Assembly (NCBI GenBank): GCA_016630905.1
Contig: WBMQ01000005.1
Coordinates: 1,488,001-1,552,000, forward strand
Reading direction: 5' to 3'
Length of the DNA stretch: 64,000 bases
Source of the DNA: Capillidium heterosporum
Lineage: Eukaryota > Entomophthoromycota > Entomophthoromycetes > Entomophthorales > Capillidiaceae
This document shows, in pieces, positions 22,750 to 35,861 of the stretch. A program made the position numbers and the translations under genes. Numbering within the stretch: the stretch's first letter is position 1; each line of letters starts with the position of its first letter. The notes under the pieces are model-generated. The model made no database searches, was not told the origin of the DNA, and saw only the letters and a list, made by a program, of their open reading frames with translations.

Positions 22750-25000
22750 CCTTGAAGCCATACTTCGAGGCTAAAATATAGTTCCTATGACCTAAGTCGC
22801 GTTTAAGCTCTTGCCGACTTTAGTTATAGCTACCTTCTTGCCTATTTTAGTGAAAACTATCGGTTTATCTGCAATTAATGAAACTTCGCGGTATGTGACC
22901 ATACCTTGCTATTTTTTAATCAAGAGGCTGTTGTAGAAATATTATTTACCCATCCGGCTAAATGGGTAAATAGTCAGGTAGACATGCGAATTCGTTGGTA
23001 TTGTATTAAAAACGTTCTATTTTGAGTCATATTTCAATTTTCATATATCGGACATATGAAAACTATGGGTTATGTATATATATCCTATTTACTAAAAAGT
23101 AAAGAAGTTAGATTAAAGTTGTAGGTCTGTAGTTATCGGCTAAATAACCATGGTTGATTTACCCGTCCATTCTCTTTCCTTTGAGGACCACAGCTATCTT
23201 TAGTTCATTTCTACGATAGGCGGTGCATCTTTTAAGAGATTGGGTGGATGGCGTAAGTCGGCCACTGATGGATTACAGCCAAGTACCCATGCTACAATTC
23301 ATTGTTGGTAGTTTGAGGTTTTTGAAAGTAAGCAACAGTTATACTACTTTGAAATCTAAAGTAGCTGGAAGCTAGAATTTGTGGTGTTAGGGGTATTTGC
23401 TCAACAACCATAGGGGCTAGCTCCCAATTCTTCGATTTAGTTATTGGCTATAGCTGGAGTTCTCATCCTCAGTTTCGATTTGATTTCCTTATAAGGAAAT
23501 ATTAATTTTTCAATATCAAAAAGTGGTTGAGGATGTGTAGCTGAAATCAAGACCAAGATTCCTTCAAAGATCCAGTATAGCGTGATACTATACCCCTCAG
23601 TTTCATTTCTCGTTACTTTCTGGTCTTACCCTGGTTCTTACTCTGATACCAATTGAACTATACTAGATTCGAACTTATCAATAAGGAGCCTTTCAAGTTT
23701 AAATATAAATCATACTTTTGAAACTGTATCATAATAACAGCGATATACTCTCTAATCCACTCTACTCCTTATAGGTCTCAAAACCACTTGTAGCTTATAA
23801 GAAAAGATAAAAGTAGTCACCATCTCAATATAACGAACTATAGTACTGGTAAACATAGAAAACTACTTTGCTTCTCTATATATTAATTGTAACATATAAA
23901 TAAAACCTTTGTTAATAAATTGTAGGGATCATTAAGTATTAATGGATACTATAATTATAAAAAAGCTTGGAGTACATATATATTATAAACTTTGACTAAC
24001 TATTTATTAGTAGCAATACAAACAGCAATATATTTTGAGATGGGTAACTTAGGTGTAACAAAGGTGTAACGTAGATGAAAAGTAACTAGGAGAGATGATA
24101 GATGGATCGGATGTTTGGGAATCATTCTGCCTTCTTCTTGGCCTCTCTAATTTTGACAATGATATATGGCAAACCTCTCATAGTGCTTAGGATGTGTTTT
24201 TGTTGCTAGTTATCTCAATATTCTGATGTGGAGCTTGTTACAATTTGAGATCAAAGGTAGCTCCTTATATACCTTGGACTCGATTGAAAATTTTTGCTAG
24301 ACTCTTACCTAGATGGATATGTATATTGGCTAATCGCATCTTCTACTTACTATATTTATCAGTATTCCCGCAAGCTAGACCTGTAACTTGATGCTAAAGT
24401 TGGAATAGGCTAATTAAGCCAACTGATTATTAAAATAGGCTAAAGTTCTCGAATCTTTTGGTACACCGCCAACTTTGACAATTTGAATTGCTATTGATAC
24501 GGCAAAATGGAATGGAATAGTCAAAGTATATTTAGGCAGAACTATATTTAGCCACATTTATATGATTTTGAATAATACAGCTCTTGGATAGCTTCCTGAA
24601 TTAGAATATGGCCTAAAACGATTTCATTTAGCGTAAACGCACCTAGTTCAGTTCTAAAACTTATAAGGCTGTCAACAGGTATAGGCTGGGCGATATACTA
24701 TGCTTCTATTGAAGCGGCACAGCAAGTAAATGGATTCCGAATTAAAATCCATCCTAAAAAGTTTTCATTTAGCGTTAACTGTCTAGTATTGGTGCTGTAG
24801 TTTTTGGATGCCAACAGGTATACTTTACAAAGATATACTATACTCCTATTGAAGCGACTTTGCAATCAAACTAAATTAGAACTTCAGCTGGTGGAAGCTT
24901 AAACCACATAACTCAGCACTAACTTACAACCTTAGAGATCATGTCCTATCCTATAGGGCTAGGATTACAAAGCTTTTCCATTGACAAACTGGAGTAATTC
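22750..25000 (-). mobile_element. Degenerate repeat copy B with LINE-like reverse transcriptase remnant
   Basis: Partner of copy A, head to tail with about 190 bp between them, with a ~140-bp deletion relative to A between about 23584 and 23767. On the - strand near 23140 it reads GYLADNYRPTTLI, and about 75 codons later (around 22915) LD-stop-KIARYGH, which in order and spacing resemble the opening YRP block and the LDxxKA(F/Y)D catalytic motif A of LINE reverse transcriptases. Numerous stops. Because A and B seem to end at the same points, a tandem duplication of an already truncated element is more likely than two insertions (inference). Confidence 0.5.
24600..24870. repeat. Tandem ~141-bp subrepeats in copy B
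   Basis: Two units starting at 24600 (attagaatatgg) and 24741 (attaaaatccat), each containing a 'ttttcatttagcgt'-like block and 'tctattgaagcg'. Homologous to the 22169-22440 pair, so the tandem structure existed before the larger duplication. Confidence 0.65.
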
Positions 25001-26080
25001 TTCCTACCAGTGGAGAGGCCTTGCCTTTTTTGCTATGATTTATAAGTATTCTGTAAAGTTGTAAGATTTTGTTAGTATATGAATTTAGCGATGGATCTTC
25101 TAATCAGGTTTAAGGCTATATCGCTAATACTATTATCTCACCAAATTTTATAAGCAGCGCCTTTACAAGCTAATTAAGTAAATTTAATATACTTTGGTAA
25201 AGTTAAGGCGACGTTGGATAATAGACATCTCAAGTAGATGCAATGCCAATAATATATCTGTTACAAATTAAATTCCACATCTATACTGAAATTCAAGATG
25301 AGATATGATTTAAATCGCCATGGATGAAAACTATTCAAACATCCCATAGCTGTCGTTTGGGGCTTCTAATTTATGGACAAGTCATCCTGAACTATTTAGA
25401 TCTTTGAAGGAGGCTGCAGACTTAAAATAAAGGAACTCTAACCTTCTGTTTTGCAGATGATACTCCCTAAGTTTCAAATGTTGCAAAAGTATGAGATAGA
25501 AGTTGTCATGCTAATAACAAAAAATTCAGGGAGATTTGATAGAAAGTGAGGAGTAGATCAATTATGCATTTTGTTAATTTATATTATATATAGAGGTGTC
25601 CCAATGTCTACCTTCTTGCCCTTAAGGTTGTATTGATTTAACTGACAATTCTAAATATATACGAATGTCAACAAACCTCAAAGATATCAAGATCTTGCGA
25701 CTCAGAGTCAGTTAAGAATTAAGTGCTACAGTAGCGTTTGTCTTTTATCTGCCTGTCCTTTTCAATATCTTCATTACCTATTTAGTAAGTGTCTTACTAG
25801 CTTTCATAGTAAAAGGATCACATCAATATTGATGAATGTAAATTTTAATAGATAAAAAGCTGATGGTTATCATACTAAAATTAAATATGTAATAAAACGA
25901 TAAATACTCACTAATGCTTTAAAGTAAAATTAGTTATAGATATACCTACAATTTTATTTTAGAAATATGCTAAAACTAAATCAAAGTATAATACACTCCA
26001 CAAAATGACAACTTATACTGCTTTTCAATTATCCGGTAATGATTCTTTAATCTAACTGGCATCCCAAAACCCCATAAACT
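25001..26080. other. Intergenic
   Basis: No gene supported between repeat copy B and the 3' end of the eIF6 gene. Confidence 0.6.
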
Positions 26081-27036
26081 TTACGTGTAAGTATCGATGA
26101 GGGCGTCACGCATATCGGTAACGACGGCATCCGGCCTCGAATCCTGGAGTTGGAAGATCGATTCCACTAGGGATAGCTCAGTAGCGGTTGTATCTAAACC
26201 GCAAAAGGCACTCCAGTCGTTAACTACCATTCCAGAACCAATGACACCCGAACCACGGTTGACGGTACCGGCCTAAAATTTGTGAGTACTAGAAAACAAT
26301 GGTAATAATTACAACTAAGGGAACTTGTAGAATGGAGGAAAGTTCATTTTGAGCTTCAATGTTGGTGGTGGGGTGTACAATGCCACCGTGGTTACTTAGG
26401 GCACAGTAGGATCCGACCAAAGCTTCGTCGGCAATGGTCTGACGGAATACTTCAACGCCCAACACATCGGCGATTATCTCTTCAGTTTCCTACACTGTTT
26501 AGTTTTTGAAAGTTGTAAGAAATTTACTGCATCAATGTCGGGGTGGACTAAAGCTACATAATCATTACAGGCGATTACGTTGCCAAGGGCTGACAGACGT
26601 TCTTCTATTCTCTGTATAGAGACTTTGTCGGGGAGGGAGTTACGTAGATGTTGAAGTTCCTTGGGCTGTGTTAAGAAAATTCCAACTAAAAGAGTACCTG
26701 ATCGGAAGTGGAATTGGGAACCAAAAGTCCATTTCGGTTACCGACGGTTAAACGACCAATGATTCTAGTGCCGCCGATAGAAGTATGGATAACGGGTATT
26801 CTGTCAGCCAATTCTCCTTCAAAGACACTGCACTTATTAATAAAAAATAACTAGCAAGGATACCTGTAGAAATTCTCTGAACCACCAATGGCGACTAAGC
26901 AGTAGGAGTTGGTAAGGCGGGAAAAGACGCCGATTTCATTGCTGTTTTCAAACTGAGCACCTACAAACCGTTTAGCATGGTATACCAAGTTGTTGAAGTC
27001 AATTTAGTAGATTGGTAAGCACTTACGAACTGCCAT
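26081..27036 (-). CDS. TIF6: Eukaryotic translation initiation factor 6 (ribosome anti-association factor)
   Basis: Binds the 60S subunit, blocks premature joining to 40S and is needed for 60S biogenesis (nucleolus and cytoplasm). Six exons on the - strand: 27027-27036, 26864-26960, 26698-26827, 26528-26665, 26313-26489, 26081-26272; introns only 32-66 nt. The spliced frame is 247 residues, the family size (about 245). Nearly every stretch is recognisable: [88 protein letters not shown], and the C-terminal [10 protein letters not shown]. The first exon encodes only MAV plus one base; it was chosen because the next exon starts exactly at the family N-terminus. Confidence 0.97.
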
Positions 27037-28489
27037 AATTTCTTGAAATTCTCAAAAGTTTTTGGTTTGGAAAGAACTGAGAGCCTAAAAGATTTTAAAG
27101 ACTTCTGCAGCTCCGCAGTCAACGCTTTACTTTGCAATTGCAGGTATGATGGAATGCATTTATTTTTTCAAGTATGTACTTGCGGCAAATCGCTCATTTG
27201 GACAAAATATTACTAATTCAGAGATAAATTACGTAATTGTTGATTATAGTTGCTTTGGATGAAAGTTAAATTCATTGGCTACTAAGGGCTGATTAAAGTA
27301 AACTTTACCGCTTATAGAAAGTACCAAGCAGCTCATTAGCAAAATTGAAATGTTGATGAAATATCTAGAAAATATTTTCAAGTACATCACTAATATAGTG
27401 CCTATAAGGTAAATAAAATTATATACTAGTGGACTATAAATAAAATTTTATTACTGGCTCAAAATTGAAGTGCCAAGTTAAGTGAGGCGAACTATAAATC
27501 TCATATAGCAGACTTATACTTGGTACTTGCCTAATAGCATAGATTGGTGGGCGTGAGTATGAAAGTAATAATGGTAGAGAACATACCGAATTGATAGCAA
27601 GGAGGTTGTACTAGGTCTTTATTGCTTATATTGAAGTATGAACTGCCATTAGCTAATTTCACCTCTATTTTATTAGAGTAAAGGTATACAAACATACCAA
27701 ATAGCAGCAAACATTAGAAATATACTACAGTCTGTACTACTCTCAAAAAGTATATATGTTAAGAAAATTTTTGAACCATAGTTTTATTGAACATTCAAAT
27801 AATATACCTTTTTACAACCAATATCATTTTAATATATCAGCTTTATGAATAAGCAATCTTGGCATATTGTGAAGTATCATAATCAGTAACTGCTGAATTG
27901 CTAATCAACAGACAAGGAAATTTCCCTTAATATATCAACTGGACCTTTTGTCATAAACTCTCAAGAGGAGCTCATGAATCTATGAATCACCTGTTAACGG
28001 ATAAGAAGTGAGGCTGACTTTTACTGATTATCTAGCATGTCCTATATGAATCACCAACTCCGTATGTTATCAGAGTAGTGGTATGATCTTCAGATATATA
28101 AATATCCCAGGAAAGTGATCTAGTTTCTAAAAGATCAAGAGAAGAGATCAACTACAAGAACGGGTCAAATACTATTTGAATAGAGTATGAGAATGCTGGT
28201 GACTTCAGTTCAATCTGACGTAGTCCAAGCTCAAGGGATCGCCATTTTATATAACGGTGACTTAAAAATAGAGATTTATAAAACAAATTATAAAATGCTG
28301 TTAGCAAAAGCCAAACAATATATAAACTTCCAATAATCCATAAAATAGCATAAACAAATTTACAATAAAATTTCAATAAAAGCAACTAAAAATTTGAAAA
28401 ATACTTACATACCTTTATTTCCAAAGGTCGCACACAACTTCGAACTTCTTTTATAAAAAAATGTAAAAATAACTTTCAAAGCTGTTCCC
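27037..28489. other. Intergenic
   Basis: No supported gene; contains the promoter of eIF6 and the 3' flank of LSM1. Confidence 0.6.
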
Positions 28490-29053
28490 TTAATAAGTAT
28501 CGGTATCCTGCAAGTCGATAGAAAAGCCCAAGTCATGTAAAGCCTTCAATCGTTTCAAATTCTCCTGCTTGTTGACCTGTTGATCGTATTTCTGGGCCTT
28601 CAACACTTCTTTAACCGGGACTTCGTAGATGGGTAAACTATCTTCGACATCTCCATCCTATAATTTAAATATAAAAATAAAATTTAAAAAGAGAATTGAA
28701 AGGTTCAAAATACAATTTCACCCATAAGTACGACGTTCTCACCTCTTACTATGTAGATACCTCTGTAAATGTCGCCATAAACTCCACCTCTAAAGACTCG
28801 TTCTACGGTATCTTGTAGTACCAAGTTGGCTATTTTAGAAAATAGATTAGTAGATTGCTTTTATAGAATATGAAATACCAAATTGGTCGTAGGACCTCAA
28901 CAATCCTATTAGCTTTTTACCATCGCGTAGTAAAACCATTACCCGTTCTTATAATTTATTAATAACAAATTTAAAAAAATACTTACTGTCGACACTTTCT
29001 ATTAAACTTGAAGCAGTCGTAAACTTGTTTTGTTCCTTTATCAATCTATCCAT
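28490..29053 (-). CDS. LSM1: LSm1, subunit of the cytoplasmic Lsm1-7 mRNA decay ring
   Basis: Sm-fold protein that, with Lsm2-7 and Pat1, binds 3' ends of deadenylated mRNAs and promotes decapping in P-bodies. Four exons: 28987-29053, 28879-28947, 28714-28829, 28490-28657 (introns 39, 49, 56 nt); 139 residues. Sm1 motif: VMVLLRDGKKLIGLLRSYDQFANLVL; Sm2: RGIYIVRGENVVLMGEI. The C-terminal extension (VLKAQKYDQQVNKQENLKRL, ending FSIDLQDTDTY) separates LSm1 from other Lsm proteins; human LSm1 likewise ends with a GLSIPRADTLDEY-type tail. Confidence 0.95.
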
Positions 29054-29957
29054 CGCCGCTTATACTTAAGGTATCTTTGAGTTGATTATTTAGTTGGGTT
29101 CAAGGCTAGACAGAGTTCAGATTTTTCCATCAATGAGTTGAGTTATGGTGGCAAAAATTACTTCAGAAATTATGACGCACCTTACTTCCCTGAAATAAAG
29201 TCGGAAAAATGAATTAGATATCTATAGAATAAAATTGGTTGTAGAAATAAACTTATACTACATATAGTATATATTATAAGAATAGCTTCAAATACTAGAG
29301 TTTCATATGTACGTAAATTCAAATTAGTATACTGTACTCGTAGTATTTTAATATGTAGGTTTATACTATATTTTTATTGGTATAATAGACTTATAACTGG
29401 TATAATATAGGATATGCTGCATTTAATTGCTAGAATGCATTTTTATGCTGATTGTGTTCTGCTTGGGATATATATCTTAGCTTTACAATAGTCGATTCAT
29501 CTAGGTTAGCCTGAAGGTCTTTGGCCTAATACCATCCTATCATCTGCAATTTGTACAGTACGATTAGTATTTCCAGGTTGAAGTTATAACTACTAGACTG
29601 CCTTTGATTATCAACTATTTGATTATAAATTAATGAAAGTTATTTCCTTTTCCATATATCGATGGTTAGCTACATTTCTATTTACATTTCGGAGTATAAA
29701 TATGATTTAGTAGAAGCTTATCATATCCATTGATTATGCAATTTAAACTAAAGATAAGCCACCATAGCTTTGGGATCTGTTGGAGTATATGCTTATTTGT
29801 ATAAAACAATGGCTAAAATTTATATAGTCTGGCTTCACTATCTAATTTTAATAAAAGTTGGACTAAGATATGAAAGGAATAGTAAAAGTTTATATTTCAA
29901 ATATAATCAAAAGTACACTAGCAATTTCATATAATAAATCACATCATATCAAAATCT
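29054..29957. other. Intergenic
   Basis: Very AT-rich; nothing gene-like supported. Confidence 0.6.
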
Positions 29958-31371
<1,414 letters not shown>

Positions 31372-32478
31372 CTTGACTGTCGATTACTTTTGCAACTGAT
31401 TTCTAACTTGACACTTCTTTAAAAGTTGGGTTGCCTTCATATTTATATATCTATTGGTAGGGAAAGTATGACTCAGGGTTATAGGGATGTACGTTTTCAA
31501 GATGCCTTTTGATTTTCAGAGCCTGATAAAGCTAAACTGCTCAAAGATAAGTTAGGATAAAGATAAAATGACGAGATAAATTTCTAGATTACCAAAAGTA
31601 GCTACATTTATCCGTTCAGATTTGTAGATCATTTTCCTTGAAGTATTATTGAAAAGTGGATTCAGTAAATTGGAACAGAAAAGGCATTTAGTTTCTTTTG
31701 GAAATAGCAGTAGAAATCAGATTGATGGCTGTAGAATAGGAAATAAAAGCTTATCAGCACAATATAAAGTTGATATTATCAGCTTGCCTACGAGTTGACT
31801 GGAGATAATTTGATGTATATGTAGTTTATCAAATTGCTAGCTTTATAGTTGAATTTAAATGTCGTATTTGAAGTTTGTCCTATTATTGAAATAACATAGG
31901 CTTATACAGGTTCTTTTTAGAACTGATTCATCAAATCAAACTAATTCTAGTATATTTAGCCACAAGTGTATATAGTGAATCGTCAATTTTAATCTATGGC
32001 TTTTTATCAAAAGTTGTATATATATAGACGTTCAAAGTAACTAACGGATTTAGGGAACTGTCTCTTAAATTGTAGAGTAAACATTTACATAGTTAAATTA
32101 GTTATCAGCATCTCAATAAACCAAACATATAGCATAAAGCGTAAGTTGGCATAGGATTTAAATAGTTAAAACTAAACTGAGAAATCATAATCTTAACTGT
32201 CAAAATATATATTGCTGGAAGCTTTGGGAGGTTTATATATATACAAGTTAAACATCAAATGAAATATATCCGAAAAGGTAAAGAAGAAAGGTATAATTAC
32301 AAGCAAAGCCGTTTAAAATCAACTAAAAACTTAAACTAGCAAATAGTACCTATTGTTGAATCAATTTTTCAAACCTATATATGCATCGAAATCCCTACTA
32401 AATTCTATGATCTATAAAAAGATTAAGGCATCAAACAGTAAAGCTTTAGCAATTTAAACCCGCAATAGCGAGCAAAAT
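31372..32478. other. Intergenic
   Basis: No gene supported; LYS12 promoter side and FPGS 3' flank. Confidence 0.6.
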
Positions 32479-34381
32479 TTAAACGATTGGATGGTCAAGT
32501 ACGCTGAGTACACCGCCTACAAGGTGCAAGGATCCGGTAACCAGAACTTGTAGTTTTTCACCACTCTTTTCACCTTCAGTAATGGAATTTAGGTTATCTG
32601 GTTTGGTCAGTACACCTGAATTTATAGCATCGTAAATGGTCGGATAAACTTCCACCTAAGTTTTATAAAAGAGCAAGAGTATTAATAACCAAGTCAACAT
32701 TATTAACATTTGAAAAGTAAAAAAGTACCTTGACATGAGGCCACTGCTCCTCGATTAATTTACGAATCTCATGCTGGAGGATCAACTGGGAATCATAGGC
32801 AATGGTGAAGTTTGTTTGATCGTCCCCTGATTCTCCGCCTCGAATGTTAGGAGTGAGTAGTACCTTAGTGAACGTAATTCCTAATCTCGCACTCTCACTT
32901 TTGATGATGTCCCAGAAGGCGGTGTAGTCTCTACCATTGGCTGGGTTGAAAAGTAAAGTTAGTTGATCACCTTTTCTAGCACTGTTGAACCATTGGAAAA
33001 CCGGTGGGAGGGAGGTTTCGGTGTGTGCTCCGTCTAAATACCAGTCGATACCATCTTTAGGATAGTAGTAGGACCGTCCTACCCATTTAGTGGAGTTGAT
33101 GGCGTCGACCACATAGGAGGGAAGTTCAGTGTCACTTTCAATATCAGTCTTGAGATTGGAATGTGGTTGAAGTTGGTTCAAGTAACTGTTGTAGAGATTG
33201 TAAGCAAGGGCCGCGTTGACAAGCTGGTGATCTCCAGAAAGGTCTTGATATTGTGATTAGAGATACCGAGCATAAAAAACTTACTGAGTTTGAGCAAGTT
33301 GGAATTTGAAAAGTGACTAAAAGGTTCGATGACGTGTAGTTTGGCCTAAATTCAAATAGGTCATAACACGGTAGGGGCTAGTAGCTTACCCCAATCTCGA
33401 CGGCGCGATCCTTTACCACCTGCAAGGCACTGGAGCTCTGTTGGGGAATGATAAAAGCCGGTCTACCTTCCTAAACTAAGATCAGCTTAACTTCTTCAAT
33501 TATACTCCTTACCTTCATAATTCCAGCCTTGTGCCAAGCAATCTTTTCTACCGTATCCCCAAGTAAATTGACATGATCAATACCGAGGTGAGCAATGCCA
33601 CATGCAATAGGGTTTTTGATGATGTTAGTTGAGTCGTAAGCTCCACCGATTCCCACTTCCAGGATTGTAGCATCCACCTTAGATGTTCCATATTAGTTTA
33701 CTTACAATATAGCTGAAAATTACCTTTTCTTCCATAAAGGTATAGAACGCCAAAAGAGTTAAAAATCTAAAATAGCTAGGGCCTGGGAGGTGAGGGTGAA
33801 TTTGGCTAACCTATAAAAATAAAGCTAAATATTGAATTATATTTTATACTTACATTCTTGTTGATCAGTCGCTCATAGCAGTGGAAGAAGTATTTACTAA
33901 ATTTTTCTTGATCGATAGGGACATTGTTTATACGAATACGTTCTCTAACTTCAATGAGATGGGGAGAGGTAAACAAGCCTATTGAAAATAAGTAAATTCG
34001 TAAAGCAATTAAAAGTATTCTTAACTTACCAACCTTTAATTTCTTATCAGGGTAATTTAAAAGTAAGTTGTTGAGGAAGGCGGCAGTTGATCCTTTGCCT
34101 TTAGTTCCGGTGATATGAATTAAATTCAATTTATCCAAATTTTGAGGCTAAAACTATAGTTTAGGACCAAATTATAAAAAATTAAACCTTGTAACCTATA
34201 AGATCTAAATAGGTCTCCATCTCTGGTAAGCTCAGCTGGAACATGGCGCTCTTGTCCTTACTGATATCCTTGATTATGCTTGCATTGCTTTGTAATCCGT
34301 TGAGAAGTTTTATGGCATTCTGATACATTAGTACTGAAATATAGGGCTAGTTACTTTGTAGGTACGCATGTTTTCGTCCAT
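32479..34381 (-). CDS. FPGS: Folylpolyglutamate synthase
   Basis: Mur-ligase-fold enzyme that adds glutamates to tetrahydrofolates (ATP-dependent), retaining folates in cytosol and mitochondria. Ten exons: 34355-34381, 34188-34319, 34030-34147, 33854-33978, 33724-33810, 33513-33677, 33390-33470, 33285-33345, 32729-33243, 32479-32655; 495 residues with no frame break. P-loop ITGTKGKGST at residues 65-74; folate loop and omega-loop region GLFTSPHLIEVRERIRIN; DATILEVGIGGAYDST (metal and ATP site); LGIDHVNLLGDTVEKIAWHK; C-terminal domain WYLDGAHTETS; end VLVTGSLHLVGGVLSVL. Intron 2 (34148-34187) has an unusual GTTTAA donor. No obvious targeting peptide; the nearest upstream in-frame stop supports the start used. 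Confidence 0.95.
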
Positions 34382-35861
34382 GTTCTTCAACCAAAGAGTT
34401 TAGTGCTGGCTCAATCTTTCGATTTGATATTGGATATCTCTTCTGACTTGAGATAAAGTGCTCCTAAAGTCCCACAACCTTAAGTAGTCTATGAAGCTGC
34501 TTTGACCAATGAAAGCAAGGTAAGGCTTTATCTTTTGGTAGATTATAAGCTATATCTGTTCCAATATACAAGGCCAGGCTTATTAATTATCTCCGAGGAA
34601 AATTGGCGTATTAAATCAGAACATAAAATGCACCAGTTTCATATTTGCCACAAATGTGTTTCTTTGCTCTAAATAAGGTTTAATTAAAGTATCATATTTT
34701 GATTGAAATATCTTACCAACTTGGGAACAACTAATCGAAATTGACTAGCCTATCTCAAAGAACAACGGGTGTATTTGACCCTTTACGACTCTGTTTCTTT
34801 GTGTTCAAACAAAGAAACTAAAGCTGTCAATCAAACCTTGCAAAATACCTTTGATTCAGACATGCATGGTACTACCTCTAAATGCTATAACAGCCAAAGT
34901 TCTTTGTTAAAAGCAAATGCTAATTGGTAACTTGATCAAAGCCAACCTTATGAGGGTCCCGTGATTTGTGATGGACACGTCAAACCAGAAAGTAAGACAA
35001 TTTGGATATAAAGAGGACGTAGCTGACTAGCTGAAGTAATTGTTGCAATAGATGAAGCGAGCGATAAATTAGACGCTACGATCCTGCAAATTAATTGGAT
35101 AGCAAGCTTGCACTCAAAAGTGCTACCTAATTTCTCATGCCAAACCCCCCCTAAACCAACCAGAACAACTAAATACCCATACTTTTAGGTAAAGCGTTTA
35201 CATCATGATGCAAATCACCAGCCTGCAACTGCAGAATAAGCCGGATCTGCGGCACCCAAACTAGCTTTGTTAGTCAGCACAGCTGTTACTTTTTTATCCC
35301 CAGCCCCCTCACTCCCCTAACTTGTAGAACTAACTTGAAGGTACCAAGGATTTGAGTTTACCCCATACTAAAACCATCCCAAAATAACCTGACTCCCTTA
35401 AAATTGCCATCCACCAAATTTATCAGCTTTCAATCTTATAAATAGTCATCCAGCCTGACTTGAATTGGGATTTTACTTTTGGATTCGTTTTGTGATTTAA
35501 CTAGTTCAACCTTCCTCAACTTCAACTCCCTTTGTGCACTTTAGTCTTGGTTTAAAATTGAACGCCGGCAGCTAGGATACTGTCGATTACCCTTATTTAA
35601 CGATATAATTTAATAGATATTAAACCGCCACCATTCATACTTCTAGGCATCCTTCAAGATTTAGACCGATAATATACTAATACTAGATTAGAACGAGGTT
35701 AGATTCACATACATTTACGCACCTTTCGACATTCATCTATATATTCCGCCCAAAACGTAGTTCTCGCTCGTCAAGCAGTAAATTCAGCCCGGGTAGTTGC
35801 TACTTATAAATAAGTTTATACAAAAATCAACTGTAATTACAATTCCCTAATTTCCCATTCA
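34382..35861. other. Divergent promoter region between FPGS and the PSP1-like gene
   Basis: About 1.5 kb between divergently transcribed genes; GC rises and pyrimidine tracts (ccccctcactcccc type) appear around 35140-35420, as in fungal promoters. No coding region seen apart from the hairpin listed separately. Confidence 0.55.
34793..34818. repeat. Perfect 10-bp inverted repeat, 6-nt loop
   Basis: Arms gtttctttgt (34793-34802) and acaaagaaac (34809-34818) around loop gttcaa. It lies in the FPGS/PSP1 intergenic region. Function unknown; it could be a dyad regulatory site or chance. Confidence 0.6.

Noticed and set aside
28152-28385. 77-codon hydrophobic frame on the - strand
   Set aside because: AT-driven composition, no domain and no neighbouring support; likely chance.
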